Assembly: GCA_001931875.2 (NCBI GenBank)
Contig: MSJH02000830.1
Location: forward strand, 62,001 to 126,000
Direction: 5' to 3'
Length of the DNA: 64,000 nucleotides
Source of the DNA: Byssochlamys sp. IMV 00236
Lineage: Eukaryota; Ascomycota; Eurotiomycetes; Eurotiales; Thermoascaceae
The position numbers and the translations under genes are program-made. This document shows positions 11,709 through 23,402 of the stretch, piece after piece (positions within the stretch are counted from its first letter, which is position 1; each line of letters begins with the position of its first letter). A model generated the notes under the pieces. It was not told the origin of the DNA and ran no database searches. It saw nothing but the letters and a program-made list of their open reading frames with translations.

Positions 11709-14700
11709 ATGAGCGCAACCCCGCGACTCAGGTCTGCCTTTCCACAGACCCCCCAAACGCGTCGAAAGAGACAAGATGACGACACCCCGGTTAAAGCTGT
11801 GGCGCGTCCGGTGAAGGAGCTAAAATCGCTTCCAACGCCCTCCTCACATAAGGACGCTCCTCTAATACCGTTCGAGGTCATCGATGCTCCTTCGCAGAGA
11901 CTTTATGTGGTAGCGATCTATGTGGCATTGAATGCCTGGCGGCTGATCGAGGGCAGTCGCGCAGTCGATGAATTGGATTCGACATGGCTCTTCTTGAAAT
12001 GGATCTTCGTTGACGGACTCTTCCTTTTCGGCCTTCAGATACTGAGGATACCTTGGTTGGAATGGGCATTCCCGACGACGTTAGCGGTCTTTCTGCTCCA
12101 TGCTGCTGCTAATGTGTTTCTGATGTTTCGGATACCGGTAAGTTTGGACAGCTGCTTTCTCTTAGCCGTGTGTTACAATTATCTGACTTGATCTCAAACA
12201 GCTTCCGCTGGGAACATGGATTGCTGGCATGGTAAAAGTGGCATACGACAGGGAATTGTCGATCTCGGAGCGGAAAGTCAAACCAGCAGACATTCTGCAT
12301 AATGCGTCTCTGATTCTGGGAAAGCAGATCGTTCACATTCTACCTGAGGGGTGAGTCCGGTGGAACGGTAGTCTAGGTCCTAGCTAATATCATCAGGTCT
12401 GCTTCACTAAATCCCGATCGAATTCCACTGTGCATTGACTCTGCACGATCCTCTGTCACCTTGCCCATCCGGATCAATCAGACCAATCCCATTGCTATCG
12501 AGCTCTTACGTTTTGACCTCTCAACCGGCGAAAATGAGACCGTGGTTATTCCGTCGAAGCAACTAAAGCAACTAAAACGTCAGGCAGACAAGAGGCGCAC
12601 TGCTTCGGATGCGGAAACACATCGCGACCTCCTTCTTCCGGTCAAGAAAACCGGCATCTATCGCCTGCAGAAAGTTGTGGATGAATCAAAGCTCGAAGTG
12701 CGAACTCGGTCTTTGAATTCTCTAGTGGCCTCGTGTCCCAAAGCCCATATTAAAAACACGCAAACACACAAGTGCAGGGGAGAGCTCTCGGACCTCATGT
12801 TAGAGGTGGAGGGGATTCCTCCGCTGAAAATCAAATATAGTCGGAAAGTGAACCAACTTGATCGCGGTTTCTCTTTCCAAAGTATCCAGCCGGAGAATTC
12901 ACACTCGTCAGTGGTCAAATCGGAAGACACCCCTACGCAGCATCCTGTGCTCGATTTGTCCTGGGCTCACAGTCAGAAAATTGAGGTGCCTCTGAATGAA
13001 TCGCTCAATGTGTACGGTCAATGGTTCTACGCAATTGAAGAAGTCCACGACGCCTACGGAAACGTTGCGAATTACTCGCATCTAGATGAAGCGGATAGAC
13101 CCCTGACCAAGACAGCCCCCCAGTGGCATCAATTTTCTGTCCACGAGAGACCACGCATTTCACTTCATGGGTGCAACGAGCAGCGTCCTCTGGAGGTCGC
13201 GAAGGATGAGACCGTAGAGCTTCCTATCCAGTTTCATGCGTCTGGCGAAGCCTATGGACAGGACGCGCCTTTCACTCTGGCATATTCTTTCAATCAGGCT
13301 GATGCTGAAAACGAAGAACAACCTACAAAAAGTCGACAGGTATCATTGCGGAATCTTGCACACAAGCCTCGCATAAGGGACCCGGGCTGGTACAGCCTCA
13401 AGGCAATTTCTAGCCAATTCTGCTCTGGAGAAGTCCTCGAACCGTCGTCCTGTCTGCTGCACAACCCTCCTGAACCAGAGTTAACAGTTAGACACGAGAA
13501 GGTTTTTGACAAATGTGCGAATAATGCTGTCGGAATAGTCGCAGATTTGGATCTGGTTGGATCTCCACCATTCCGCCTTCGGTATAATATCGAATCCTCA
13601 AAGGGAGTAGAGACGCGCTTGCAGACTATCGACTCACTGAGGGGTCGGCTCGAGCTTACGCCCTCCGAAGCTGGCCATTACAAGTACCGCTTTTTGGATA
13701 TCGCAGACAGTGTTTATGAGCCTCGATCCTTGAAAGACAAAGTTCCTGTATTGGAACAGGACGTGAAGCCTCCTGCGTCTGCTCATATTGTTGGATCAAA
13801 GCAAGTGCGCAAGGCATGTTTCGGAGAGCCGATCTCTGTTGACGTCTCATTCATCGGCGAGTCACCCTGGAATCTCGAGTATGAAGTTGTCCACAACGGT
13901 CGAAAGACAAAACATGTCCTCAAGAGTGAAAGTGAAATGGCGACGATCGTGACCGACAAGCTTGTTAGTGGTGGAGCCTATACTCTCGCGCTGACAAGCG
14001 TCAAGGACAAGTCCAATTGCAAGCGAGTCCTCAAGGACGAAATCAAAATCGAGGCTCGCTCGAAGAAACCACACGTTGCTTTTGGCCAGATCGATAGGGC
14101 GAGGAATGTCCAAGCGCTAGAAGACGCGACTGTCGAACTTCCCGTCAGACTCGGTGGTGAAGGGCCCTGGCATATCAAATACAAGAATATAGCCGCGGAG
14201 TCCTCACCAGTCATGGAGAAGACACTGTGGAACGAGAACAGCGTCATTTCCGTTCGGGAAGAAGGTCGCTATGAACTCCTTGAGGTAATGGATGCTTCAT
14301 GCACCGGTACAGTCGAACAGTCAGCAAAGGTGTTCGACGTGTCTTGGATTCCTCGACCTAGCATTACCGCTGTCGATGGTTCTCCTGCGCATGATGGTCC
14401 GATCGCAAAACGTGATGTTTGTGAGGGTGACACTGACGCTCTTGAACTGAGGTTTTCTGGTTCACCGCCATACAGTCTCCGTTATGAACAACAACGGAAG
14501 AGCCAAGCCGGCGGAAGCTCTGCCCGTGTTAAGACATTAAGATCTGCTCTCAATCTGGCAACCGTGGAGCTAGACACTAAGGAAGCTGGATCTTATACAT
14601 ATAAATTCACGGAGATCAGCGATAGCCTGTACGACCAGGGCAAAAAAGGACAGGAGCCTCTTGTTGTCACACAGCGTGTCAATCCTCTTCCTTCTGCGCG

Positions 14701-15646
14701 CTTTGAATCGCCTGGTCATATTTATGGCTTCTGTAAGGAAGAGGCAGACGGGGAGGAATCAATCCCGGTCATCCTGGAAGGCACCCCTCCGTTCTCGATG
14801 GAGATCTCGATCAAGCACCATTCAAGTGCGAAGCCGGAAGTCGTGTCTATTGCTAACATCAACTCAAACCGACACAATCTTCCTATACCACGTCGCCACC
14901 TTGACCTGGGCCAGCATGTTGTCAGCATTCACAAGGTCCGGGACGCACGTGGATGTCAGCGTATCACCGAATTTGATGCCTCCTCAGTTAGGGTTGCCGT
15001 GTCTGATGTACCCACGATTATCCCGCTCGAGTCACAAGTTGATTACTGTGTTGGAGAACGCATCTCTTTCTCCCTCTCTGGCCACGCACCATTTGAGGTG
15101 TTTTACACCTTTGACGGAGCTCAGAAGAAGGCCACCTCTCACTCGACCAATTTCCGTCGGATAGCTGAGAAGCCAGGTCAATTCACCGTAACTGCAGTAA
15201 GTGATGGGGCTAGCGGCAAGTGCAAAGCACACAAGAATATCACCAAGGTCATACACGAAATGCCCAGTGTCAGGATAAGCAAGGGCCGAGTTTCTGTGAT
15301 CGATATCCATGAAGGCGGAGAAGCCGATCTTAACTTTGAGTTTTGGGGAACGCCGCCATTTGAATTCACGTAAGTTTTCCTCCGGAATTCGTGGACAAAG
15401 TGTTCTTATTACTGACATTCTACTCTCAGCTATACAAGGAGTTCGAATCCTCAAAGAGGAAAGAAATCGCAAATATTGGATATCAAACACGATATCTCCT
15501 ACGAACACACAAAGACAATCAAAGCCTCTGACGAAGGCACGTACGAGGTTGTGGCCATCAAGGACAAGTTCTGCTCCTTTTCTAAACAAGAAGGGGCAGG
15601 GAAGCCCGGATGGGGAGGGAAACAATTGCAGAAATCGAAGAAATAA
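11709..15646 (+). CDS. pom152: Nuclear pore membrane protein Pom152
   Basis: Membrane nucleoporin that forms the lumenal ring of the nuclear pore complex. Four exons: 11709-12137, 12202-12350, 12397-15369 and 15430-15646; 1255 residues, the usual size for the family. The N-terminal about 60 residues are basic and nucleoplasmic. Hydrophobic segments follow near residues 65-85 ([13 protein letters not shown]), 97-120 and 123-145 ([18 protein letters not shown]). The remainder is a long lumenal region of repeated Ig-like beta units, visible as recurring patterns such as G-x-P-P-[FY]-x-[LI]-x-Y and G-x-Y-x-[LF]. The first exon contains IPWLEWAFP, and exon 2 contains [23 protein letters not shown], as in fungal orthologues. 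It converges on utp22 with only 110 bases between stop codons. Confidence 0.95.
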
Positions 15647-15756
15647 TGGAATAGGCGGAAAGAAAGAATTCCCTGTTTTGAAATCTATTTTGTCTAGCAT
15701 GTACATGGCGTTATGATGAATGATTGATTACAATTATCCGAAGAAATAATCACCGT

Positions 15757-18700
15757 CTATGCACCACCGTTTTGAACATAGATCGTCCGTACCAAACCCT
15801 CGCCAAGCCTGGCAATCTCGTTCAGAATGCCAGAAGTGTTGATCGTCACATTGCCTTCAGGATCATCATCGTTTGACTTATCTGGCATTGTCGAATATGC
15901 CAGCTTCAAAGCTAAGCCTCTCGGTTTCTTCATCTGCGGATTCCAAAGGCCCGCTATACGGCGGCAATGGCCATCGCCGTGAAACAACAGCATATTATTC
16001 CCGAAAGATGCCCGGATCTCTTGCACGAAAGACATAATGGCCGCCGACGACTTGTGACTCTCACTGTTGCCAAGCTCCTGCAGATTCTTGAACTTAACCA
16101 AGCCGCCGGACCGGTCGTTGGCGGCACGTTTGGGATCGAGCTCCACGACGAAATCATACGGTGCAAGGGATGGACGAAACAGCTCAGTCACATCGAGATC
16201 TGACCCCTTCTCCCTGATTAACGTCACTGCGGCCTTTGCAAGGGCTGATATGCGCGCCGCGACGACTTTCGAGGGCATTTCGTACTGCGTCCAGGTTATA
16301 CCATCGCGATCGATATCAGAAGCTGCAAAGAAGACGACCGAGTTCATCGCAGGGTCGACCTTCCTCCAAGCAGCGAATCGAGTTCTGATAGATTCCAAGG
16401 TTTCCGCGGTAAGGGATTCGTTCACATCCACGATAAGCGGTTCCTGTTTCCAGTTCCATCGAGAGAGGAAATGAAGCGTTCGTAGAAATCCAGCCATGAC
16501 GCTTGAGGGCGTCTCCCACGGATACGGGTGGAGGAAGGCCCGTGTGGTCAGGAGTTCGATGAATTCCTCGTTTATGTGAGGGACGAGCAGGTGAGAGCTG
16601 AACCAATGTTTCATGACGCGAATTGTAGGGGAAAGCGCAGGAATTCGGGTGCAAAGAGTATGGAGCGCTTGTGTGAGTCGGGGGCCCTGGATGAATAACC
16701 GCTTGTATGCAGCTAGTGCGTCTGCAGTTTCCTCCTTGACGCGGGCAGAAAGAGTCTTATTTTTCAGTTGACCCTCAAGCAGTGCTTGTTCGCGATCATG
16801 GTGGATGCGAAGACGGAAAGTGACGTGAGACTTGTGGACGATATCCAGGAATCCGTTGTTGAGGAGCTTGGTGGATTCATTCTCCAAGCCTGTCCGGCAT
16901 GAGGTGGCCTCCCCAGAAGACTCCAGGTAATCGCCTATTTTCACAAGGAAAGCGAGCTTTGTCATCTGAGTAGCGGCGAGGTCATCGGGCCAGCGTGTAG
17001 AGCTTTCGAACTGTAGAACAACATCGACAACTCCACTGTTCGCGCCACCATCAGGTCTCATTTCCAGCGCTGTATGACGAAGTAGAGGACTGGCTGGTAA
17101 GAGTTGTTTTATCGTGAGCGGAACATCTACCATATCCCTGAGAGATCGTTCAAGAGAATTGAAAGCATCGAGAACAAGTTGGAACAGTTTGCTTGAAGAC
17201 GTGAGACTGCCTCCCCAATTGTCAAGTATCCTGTCGTACTCATCCCCAATATAGGTGAGGGATTCTTCGGATATTCCAAAGTGACGCTGCAGGATGTAGG
17301 CCAATATCTGATGAACAATGGACGGTGCTGATGGGTGGTCTGACCACACCAAAGTCTCGAGAATACTGCCATCTTTGAAACGTCTTAGCTCGGACTTCTC
17401 TCCCCAGAATTGCTGGAATGATGCAGCTTCGTCCTTTTGTTCGGCGGAGGGACCTTGGTCGATCACTCTATTGGCATTTTTAGACTCAAGCAGGAGTCCA
17501 ACCTGGACAACCTTCTTGGAGTTGTTCTTTGGGGAAGAGCCAATAGCCCATGGTTCCGAATCCCTGCTGGACAGAGCTATGAGATTTGCCCTGTCACCGA
17601 GCGCTCTGGACAGGACCTGGAAGAGAAGCGATTGATACTGGAGGGATGCGAGGATTCCACTTGTCTTCGCTGGCAATGGAAGAGACAGGACACGGTCGAA
17701 TCTGAGCATGGGTTCGTGTACCTTGACGATGAAGACATTACCAAAGTTGTCGTAGCGTGACTCATTCAACATCGCGAGAGTGATACGGGCTTCGTGACGG
17801 AGCAGGTTATAGGACCAGGGTGTCATCTTGTAAAGAATATTGAGCCCTCTGTTACCGTCGTAAATCACAGGGCCTTCCGAAGGTATGGACATAGGAGCAG
17901 CGGACAGTATGATGGGCTGTGTCAAGTCCCTGTTGGAGAAGAACTGCATCATTGCCTTGAAGATCTGGTAGCTACTGTACGATGGCAGTAGGACGGGTTT
18001 CCCGTTGGGTCCGCCGCTCTCCATCAGTATGGCGACGATCACAGCCCATTCGAACGTTCCCAAACCACCTGCTTGAGGGGATGGACCGAAACCTCTCTGT
18101 CGAAGCCAAGTGTGCCCGAGAATACAGGCATCTCTGAACGAGTCACTTTTTTGAATAGCCGCATGCAGATATTTCAGGTACGGCGTCACCGTAGCTTCGG
18201 AACGGAGGGCCGCATTATAGTACGGTGTAGGCTCTCCAGAGCTCTCGTTCGACTCGCGATTAGTATCCCCTTTCCGTATATTATTTTTAGCTGGCAGAGT
18301 CTTCGAGATCGGAAAGACTGTCTGGTTGATTGCAGTTATAATTCGGATGCGCGGCGTCGGGGCAACAGCCTGGTTGGTCGCCTTGTGAGGATGTTCCAGA
18401 ACGATTACAGGACGCAGACTATCTCCATCCTGATACTCGAACTTCACAGACAAATCCAAACCCTTAGCGGATTGAAGCCCTGCTGCAATGCACGCCACAT
18501 AATAAGCCCTCTTGTGGAAATATCTGTAGTTCACATAGTCCTTTTCTTGAAAAAGCTCATCGGGCATTGTAACTGCGAGATCGATAGTGTACGGGTTTGC
18601 CGTCTTCACTCCGGTTCGGAGGGCAAAGCTGCCTACCACATTGATATTGGCAGGCTTCGCATATGCCATCGTATATTTGGTCTCTTTCCCCGGACGAGGT

Positions 18701-19098
18701 TCGGGAAATGGAACGACGACGCCATGGGAGCTTCTGATCTCTTTCTCAGCTTCCTTCACAGACTTCGCAGGTCGTTCCGGGATCTCTTCGATGATCTTCT
18801 TGATCTTGGAGAGTGTTTCCTGCATCCGCGACACCTCTCTGTCATAGTCAAGTCTGAGATCGGCAAGCAGATCGTCCATTTGCAGTTTGAAGACATTGGA
18901 CTTGTATAGCCCGCTGGACAGAGCCAGCTCAGCTGAACGATCCTTCTGTACCCGTTTTACACCCGCATGCGACGACGTAGAGGGGCCATTGTGCTGTGCG
19001 TTGCGACCGTTCGAGAGGCTATTTTTGTTGTCGCCGGAGTCCGATTCATCGCTATCGGATGGACTGAGCTTTCGTCTCTTTGCGCTGTGGGCCGACAT
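15757..19098 (-). CDS. utp22: U3 snoRNP / 90S pre-ribosome protein Utp22 (Nrap)
   Basis: Component of the UTP-C module of the small-subunit processome, acting in the nucleolus on 18S rRNA maturation. It is a single exon. The chosen start at 19098 (MSAHSAKRRKLSPSDSDESD) gives 1113 residues. An in-frame ATG at 19164 would add 22 residues unlike the family, so the internal start is preferred. Nrap features include the nucleotidyltransferase-like fold segments INVVGSFALRTGVK and YRYFHKRAYYVACIAAGLQ, FRDACILGHTWLRQRGFG, RFKDGSILETLVW, and the C-terminal block with PHINEEFIELLTTRAFLHPYPW in its middle. The N-terminus is an acidic-basic nuclear-type tail. The protein is a catalytically dead relative of tRNA nucleotidyltransferase-type enzymes. 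Confidence 0.95.
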   Translation of the reverse strand: MSAHSAKRRKLSPSDSDESDSGDNKNSLSNGRNAQHNGPSTSSHAGVKRVQKDRSAELALSSGLYKSNVFKLQMDDLLADLRLDYDREVSRMQETLSKIKKIIEEIPERPAKSVKEAEKEIRSSHGVVVPFPEPRPGKETKYTMAYAKPANINVVGSFALRTGVKTANPYTIDLAVTMPDELFQEKDYVNYRYFHKRAYYVACIAAGLQSAKGLDLSVKFEYQDGDSLRPVIVLEHPHKATNQAVAPTPRIRIITAINQTVFPISKTLPAKNNIRKGDTNRESNESSGEPTPYYNAALRSEATVTPYLKYLHAAIQKSDSFRDACILGHTWLRQRGFGPSPQAGGLGTFEWAVIVAILMESGGPNGKPVLLPSYSSYQIFKAMMQFFSNRDLTQPIILSAAPMSIPSEGPVIYDGNRGLNILYKMTPWSYNLLRHEARITLAMLNESRYDNFGNVFIVKVHEPMLRFDRVLSLPLPAKTSGILASLQYQSLLFQVLSRALGDRANLIALSSRDSEPWAIGSSPKNNSKKVVQVGLLLESKNANRVIDQGPSAEQKDEAASFQQFWGEKSELRRFKDGSILETLVWSDHPSAPSIVHQILAYILQRHFGISEESLTYIGDEYDRILDNWGGSLTSSSKLFQLVLDAFNSLERSLRDMVDVPLTIKQLLPASPLLRHTALEMRPDGGANSGVVDVVLQFESSTRWPDDLAATQMTKLAFLVKIGDYLESSGEATSCRTGLENESTKLLNNGFLDIVHKSHVTFRLRIHHDREQALLEGQLKNKTLSARVKEETADALAAYKRLFIQGPRLTQALHTLCTRIPALSPTIRVMKHWFSSHLLVPHINEEFIELLTTRAFLHPYPWETPSSVMAGFLRTLHFLSRWNWKQEPLIVDVNESLTAETLESIRTRFAAWRKVDPAMNSVVFFAASDIDRDGITWTQYEMPSKVVAARISALAKAAVTLIREKGSDLDVTELFRPSLAPYDFVVELDPKRAANDRSGGLVKFKNLQELGNSESHKSSAAIMSFVQEIRASFGNNMLLFHGDGHCRRIAGLWNPQMKKPRGLALKLAYSTMPDKSNDDDPEGNVTINTSGILNEIARLGEGLVRTIYVQNGGA

Positions 19099-19771
19099 GG
19101 TGATCGTAGATGGAACGCTGGACCAGCGTTCCTCTGGCTTCTTGAAAGGCCAGTTGAGAAGCACGCGCGAGCAATCAACGTGAGAGTTGTTGATTTTCGG
19201 CGATAATGCTCTGCTCGACCGTTGCTGCTACAAAAAAAATTCGGTACTGGACCCGACGGTAATAATTATCGGACTAACAAACGAATCAAAAGCTTAGGGA
19301 AGTTTAACCGGTCATAACGAGTCACGTGACCACTTACTCTATGCATAACAGCTCATCCTGATTTGATTATTATTGTTATTGTCAATAGATATGTTGCAAT
19401 TGTCCTTGTGTAGAGTTAAAATACAGGAGATAGATTCTGACACCGAGAGTGTCTAGTACGGAGACAACTGACTCCCTCTGAATAATTGGTTGTAAGAAGG
19501 AAGAGTGAAAGGAACAGCCTCTTTCACTTGTCTCGAATTTGGATATCAAATTTGGAACGATAACTTGGCTTACGGGACTTGATTTGCCCGATTATGGTGC
19601 CATAAGTCCGGACAGCCTGACCTGATCAAGGCCAATAATCCTCAACCGGGCTGTTTCATATAGGCATTCATCCATGTCGACATAACAAAGTGTTTTCTTT
19701 TTGGGCGGTCAGTTTTCAGTTAGGCTGATGCGCTTGGCGACCCGTGAGAAGTTTGTTAGAAGTTCAGACGC
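19099..19771. other. Intergenic region between utp22 and lsm6
   Basis: About 670 bases holding the utp22 promoter and the lsm6 3' end. A short ATT-type repeat occurs near 19364-19382. No gene is seen. Confidence 0.55.
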
Positions 19772-20127
19772 CTAGTCTCCAGAAATGTAGAGAACTTTCT
19801 CCAGGTCAGCATCATATTATCAAGTAATCCAAGCGACCTGACACTAACCATTATTCCCTCGTACAAAGGCATCTCCATAGCTACGCCTCAGTTTTCCATC
19901 GACGTACTCTTCAGTCTTCTCGAGAGCAATGTTCATATATCCGTCGACAGATTGGAGCTCTCCTAGGAAATATATCAGTATCCATCAAGGACGACGACAG
20001 ACACGCGGGGTAAGTTGGTACCTTTATAGACGACACCGGAATTGAGCTTGACTGTTACCGGGGCGCCGATGATCTCCGACAAGAAAGCGGAGGGATCCTT
20101 GCCCTCGGATGAAGAACCGTTCTCCAT
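19772..20127 (-). CDS. lsm6: U6 snRNA-associated Sm-like protein Lsm6
   Basis: Subunit of the Lsm2-8 ring (U6 snRNP, splicing) and the Lsm1-7 ring (mRNA decapping). Three exons (complement 20127-20022, 19962-19849, 19794-19772), 80 residues. The Sm1 motif runs through FLSEIIGAPVTVKLNSGVVY and GELQSVDGYMNIALEK, and the Sm2 motif through DAFVRGNNVLYIS. The protein ends YISGD. All three exons are short, so no single open frame reveals this gene; it was found by joining splice sites. Dhh1, encoded elsewhere in the window, works with Lsm1-7 in mRNA decay, but the two are not linked. Confidence 0.95.
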
Positions 20128-20734
20128 GCTTGGAGATCTCAGGAGCCTTGAGCTATGGTGGTCAGAACTGGGCGCGCTCTTGCGAGTAACAATGGTCGAT
20201 CGATCGATTTCGGTTCGAGCTTCAAGGATGACATAAGCGGATGGCAGTTGCAGTCTGACTCAGCAGGGTCCAATGTCTTTTTTCAGTTTAGCGCGGGAAA
20301 AAGAAAAAAGACGCGGAGGGGCAGACAGCGGAGCAAAAGAGGAGAGCAACGCAGAGACTCATCGTGATATTGTAGTTTGCAACTGATGATGAGCTTAACA
20401 GTAGTAGTCAAAATAGACAATAGAGTAGATAGACTGATATATCATTATCTTACATGCTAAACACTTCCTGCTAGGCCCGCTAAATCTGGTCCTGGGAAGC
20501 CTCAACAATCGTGGAGTAGAGTATCATACATTACTAGTGTAGATGCTCCGAGATCGCAGGGCCGGAAATGACTAATAATCGATAGGATAACTAGTTACAG
20601 GGACAACTGCTGGTCGTGTTGTTCACATTCAGTCAATAACTATCTGGTGATTCTGTGCTGGACTTGCTGGATCTTATCCCAATCGCTTCAAGGAAGATTG
20701 GCCCTCGCATCCTGTTCTCCTTCGTCCGTCCCAA
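20128..20734. other. Divergent intergenic region between lsm6 and metB
   Basis: About 600 bases shared by lsm6 (-) and the cystathionine synthase gene (+). No coding potential or repeats stand out. Confidence 0.55.
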
Positions 20735-22874
20735 ATGCTTCAAGCGCTGGGAGGGCCAGTCCCTCCGAACACTGACCATGTACGTGCCCAATGCCGAGCG
20801 CGACTTGTGTGTCGCATGCTTCTTCGTTGTCCCCTTCTCTGGGGCTGTAGCATTCAGTTACAGGAGTTCTCTGCTTGATCCGGCTTCATGACGACAATTC
20901 AGCTTTTTAATCGCTATGCTCTAGGAAGAGCGGAGTGCTAACTTTGGAACAGGCAGTCAGTGTCTCTCTGCCAACATGGCAGGCCAACATCGGTTACGAG
21001 GAAGGCCAAGAATGGGTAGTCAGTAAGATGCAGTGTGGCTATCCCAGATTCTTCGTGCATCCCAGCATCAAGAAACTAGCGGAGGAGGTTATACGCCGCC
21101 ACGGGGACGTGGAGGTTGACTCAGCGACACTCTTTCCCACCAAGAGGACGGCAAAGGTGTGCTACTCCTTTATGGCGGCCAAAATACCTCAGGAGGATGT
21201 GCCAAAAGTGCGAGTTCTGAACTTCTTGCCAGCGCGGGGTGCGGATCCCAGTTCGCTTGTGTCCTCTTTATCCTGCGTTCTCTACCCAAAGCAGTATGCG
21301 CCGGTTGCCAAGCAAGTCTGGCAGCATTCAGGCAATGGTATCTCCAGTCGTCGAAGCGAATTTCTCCTCACCGCGCTACAGGATGGCTATCTGGTCGAGG
21401 AACATGCGCCTAGTGCGCAGGCGCAGGAGGTGAAATCCAGAAGGGTGCACAAAGGTCCAAGGAGATACCAGACGAAAGATTCGTTCGATGGAACATCTAC
21501 AAAAGAAGCAGGCTCGCCGCCGCCAACAAACGATGCCCGAGACGGGAAAGAATACGCCCAATTTATCGAAGAACGCTTTGGCCGTAATCTCAATCTTTCC
21601 TTGGCTGATCGAGCGAAACTGGCCGTTCGAAGGCGGATCGCTGGGTCATTGACTGCCGACGTTGATCTGTCCGAGGCCCTCGAGAAGACTTCGTCTGATG
21701 GCCGAATCGCAGGCTTAAGTGAAGAAGACGTTTTTCTGTTCCCGACCGGCATGAGTTCCATTTTCAACGTTCACCAGATCCTGCTGAACACCATTGGCCA
21801 AAGGAAGAGCATCTGTTTCGGATTTCCCTACATTGATACCCTGAAGATCCTTGAGAAATGGGGACCTGGTTGTTTGTTTTATGGCCATGCTTCGGCCGAA
21901 GACATCGACGATATAGAGCGACGGTTACGGGAAGGTGAAAGATTCCTGGCGCTTTTCACCGAGTTCCCTGGAAACCCACTGTTGAAGTCAGCAGATCTGA
22001 GACGTATACGCGCGCTTGCGGATGAATTCAACTTTGCAGTCGTGGTGGACGAAACCGTCGGCAATTTCATCAATGTCAACGTCCTTCCTTACGCGGATGT
22101 CGTTGTCAGCAGTCTAACCAAAGTCTTCAGCGGAGACAGCAATGTCATGGGTGGGAGCGCCGTACTCAACCCGCATGGCCCCTTCTACAGAAGTCTCAAG
22201 GACACGTTCGCGGCAGAATATGAAGACATCGTTTGGGCCGAAGATGCTGTTTTCCTTGAAAGGAACAGCCGTGACTTTATTTCGAGAATAGAGAAGATAA
22301 ACGCCACCACTGAAGCTGTCACCGATGTTTTGAAATCCTCCCCTATCGGTACGTATCTCTAGCAACGAAGCGAAAGGCTTAGCTCGTCTAATACGGAGTA
22401 TAGTGAAGGAAGTTTACTACCCTAAGTATAGCCCTACAAAGCCGCTATATGACAGCTTTAAAAACCCGCGCGGTGGATACGGTGGTCTATTTTCTGTCAC
22501 ATTTCATTCGACTGCTCAGGCCGTGGCTTTTTTTGACACTCTTGAAGTTTTGAAAGGACCAAGTCTTGGAACGAATTTCACGCTCAGGTGCGTCGAACCC
22601 CATGATTCACTGCCTCCATGTCACTGACAATTTCATAGTTGCCCCTATACGCTTATCGCCCACTATACAGAACTGGACTGGGTAAGATGCTTTTCGAGGC
22701 TTGCCATTAGCACACATCACCGTATCTTTGTCACTGACTGTAGTATAGGCACGTTCTTTTAACGTCGATCCCGACTTGGTGCGGATCAGTGTTGGACTTG
22801 AGGACTCTGCAGATCTCAGTGAGAGATTTAAGCGAGCCCTAGCTGCGGCGCAAGACGCGTCCTCCCAGGAGTAA
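20735..22874 (+). CDS. metB: Cystathionine gamma-synthase (fungal type)
   Basis: PLP enzyme that condenses an O-acyl homoserine with cysteine in transsulfuration, on the route to methionine. Five exons: 20735-20779, 20953-22348, 22404-22587, 22639-22681 and 22749-22874; 597 residues. The long fungal N-terminal extension includes the start block LGGPVPPNTDHAVSVSLPTW, which spans the first splice junction. The ATG at 20735 is the first in frame after an in-frame TGA at 20648. The Cys/Met metabolism PLP domain shows FPTGMSSIFNVHQ, the VVDETVGNF aspartate region and the PLP-binding Lys405 in VSSLTKVFSGDSNVMGG. It ends RISVGLEDSADLSERFKRAL. Exon 1 is only 45 bases and the intron is 173 bases, longer than its neighbours. 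Confidence 0.93.
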
Positions 22875-23402
22875 GGATAGATCAGGCTGTGTTTGACAGG
22901 CAGGCGATTCAGCTGCTGTTATATTTCGAGACTCTTATAGGCTCTTGCCCAACGCACTGTCCGTAATAGTCCCGCAAAAAAACCCTGGCACAAAATGGGT
23001 TGGGGAATTGAGGTGACATTCCATTCCCGCGAGTAGTCGTGCAGAGTGGTTGTCAATTACTCCTGTACACAATAACCCGCCCGGCAGATGCATCTGTCGC
23101 CAACAACTATCAGTAAGCCGCTATATCAAGACGTGTAGGAGGAAGTTGGATCTTACCATACACTTGCACACGAGTGCTTAATGCACTCTGTGGAAGGCTA
23201 GATACCCTGGATATGTAGAGTGAGAGTGGTACCATGCAGTAACCTGCTCACAGTAGAATGAACTAGATTTCAAGGGTACAATGTGCACATATCGAGAGCA
23301 CAACACCACCTCCAAAGATATACGACCAGAATGAAGAGAGCTGTCGGCAACAGAGTCACATGGTGCTGAGAAAGTAGTTTAAAGTAGATCTCCCCAAGGG
23401 TA
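22875..23402. other. Convergent intergenic region
   Basis: About 530 bases between the stop codons of metB and the Ser/Pro-rich gene. Nothing recognisable. Confidence 0.55.

Noticed and set aside
11291..11779. Frames on both strands upstream of pom152
   Set aside because: They overlap each other and the pom152 start, and show no conserved motif.
19099..19164. N-terminal extension of Utp22 from the ATG at 19164
   Set aside because: The added 22 residues are unlike the family, whose members start near MSAHSAKRRKLS; the internal ATG is preferred.
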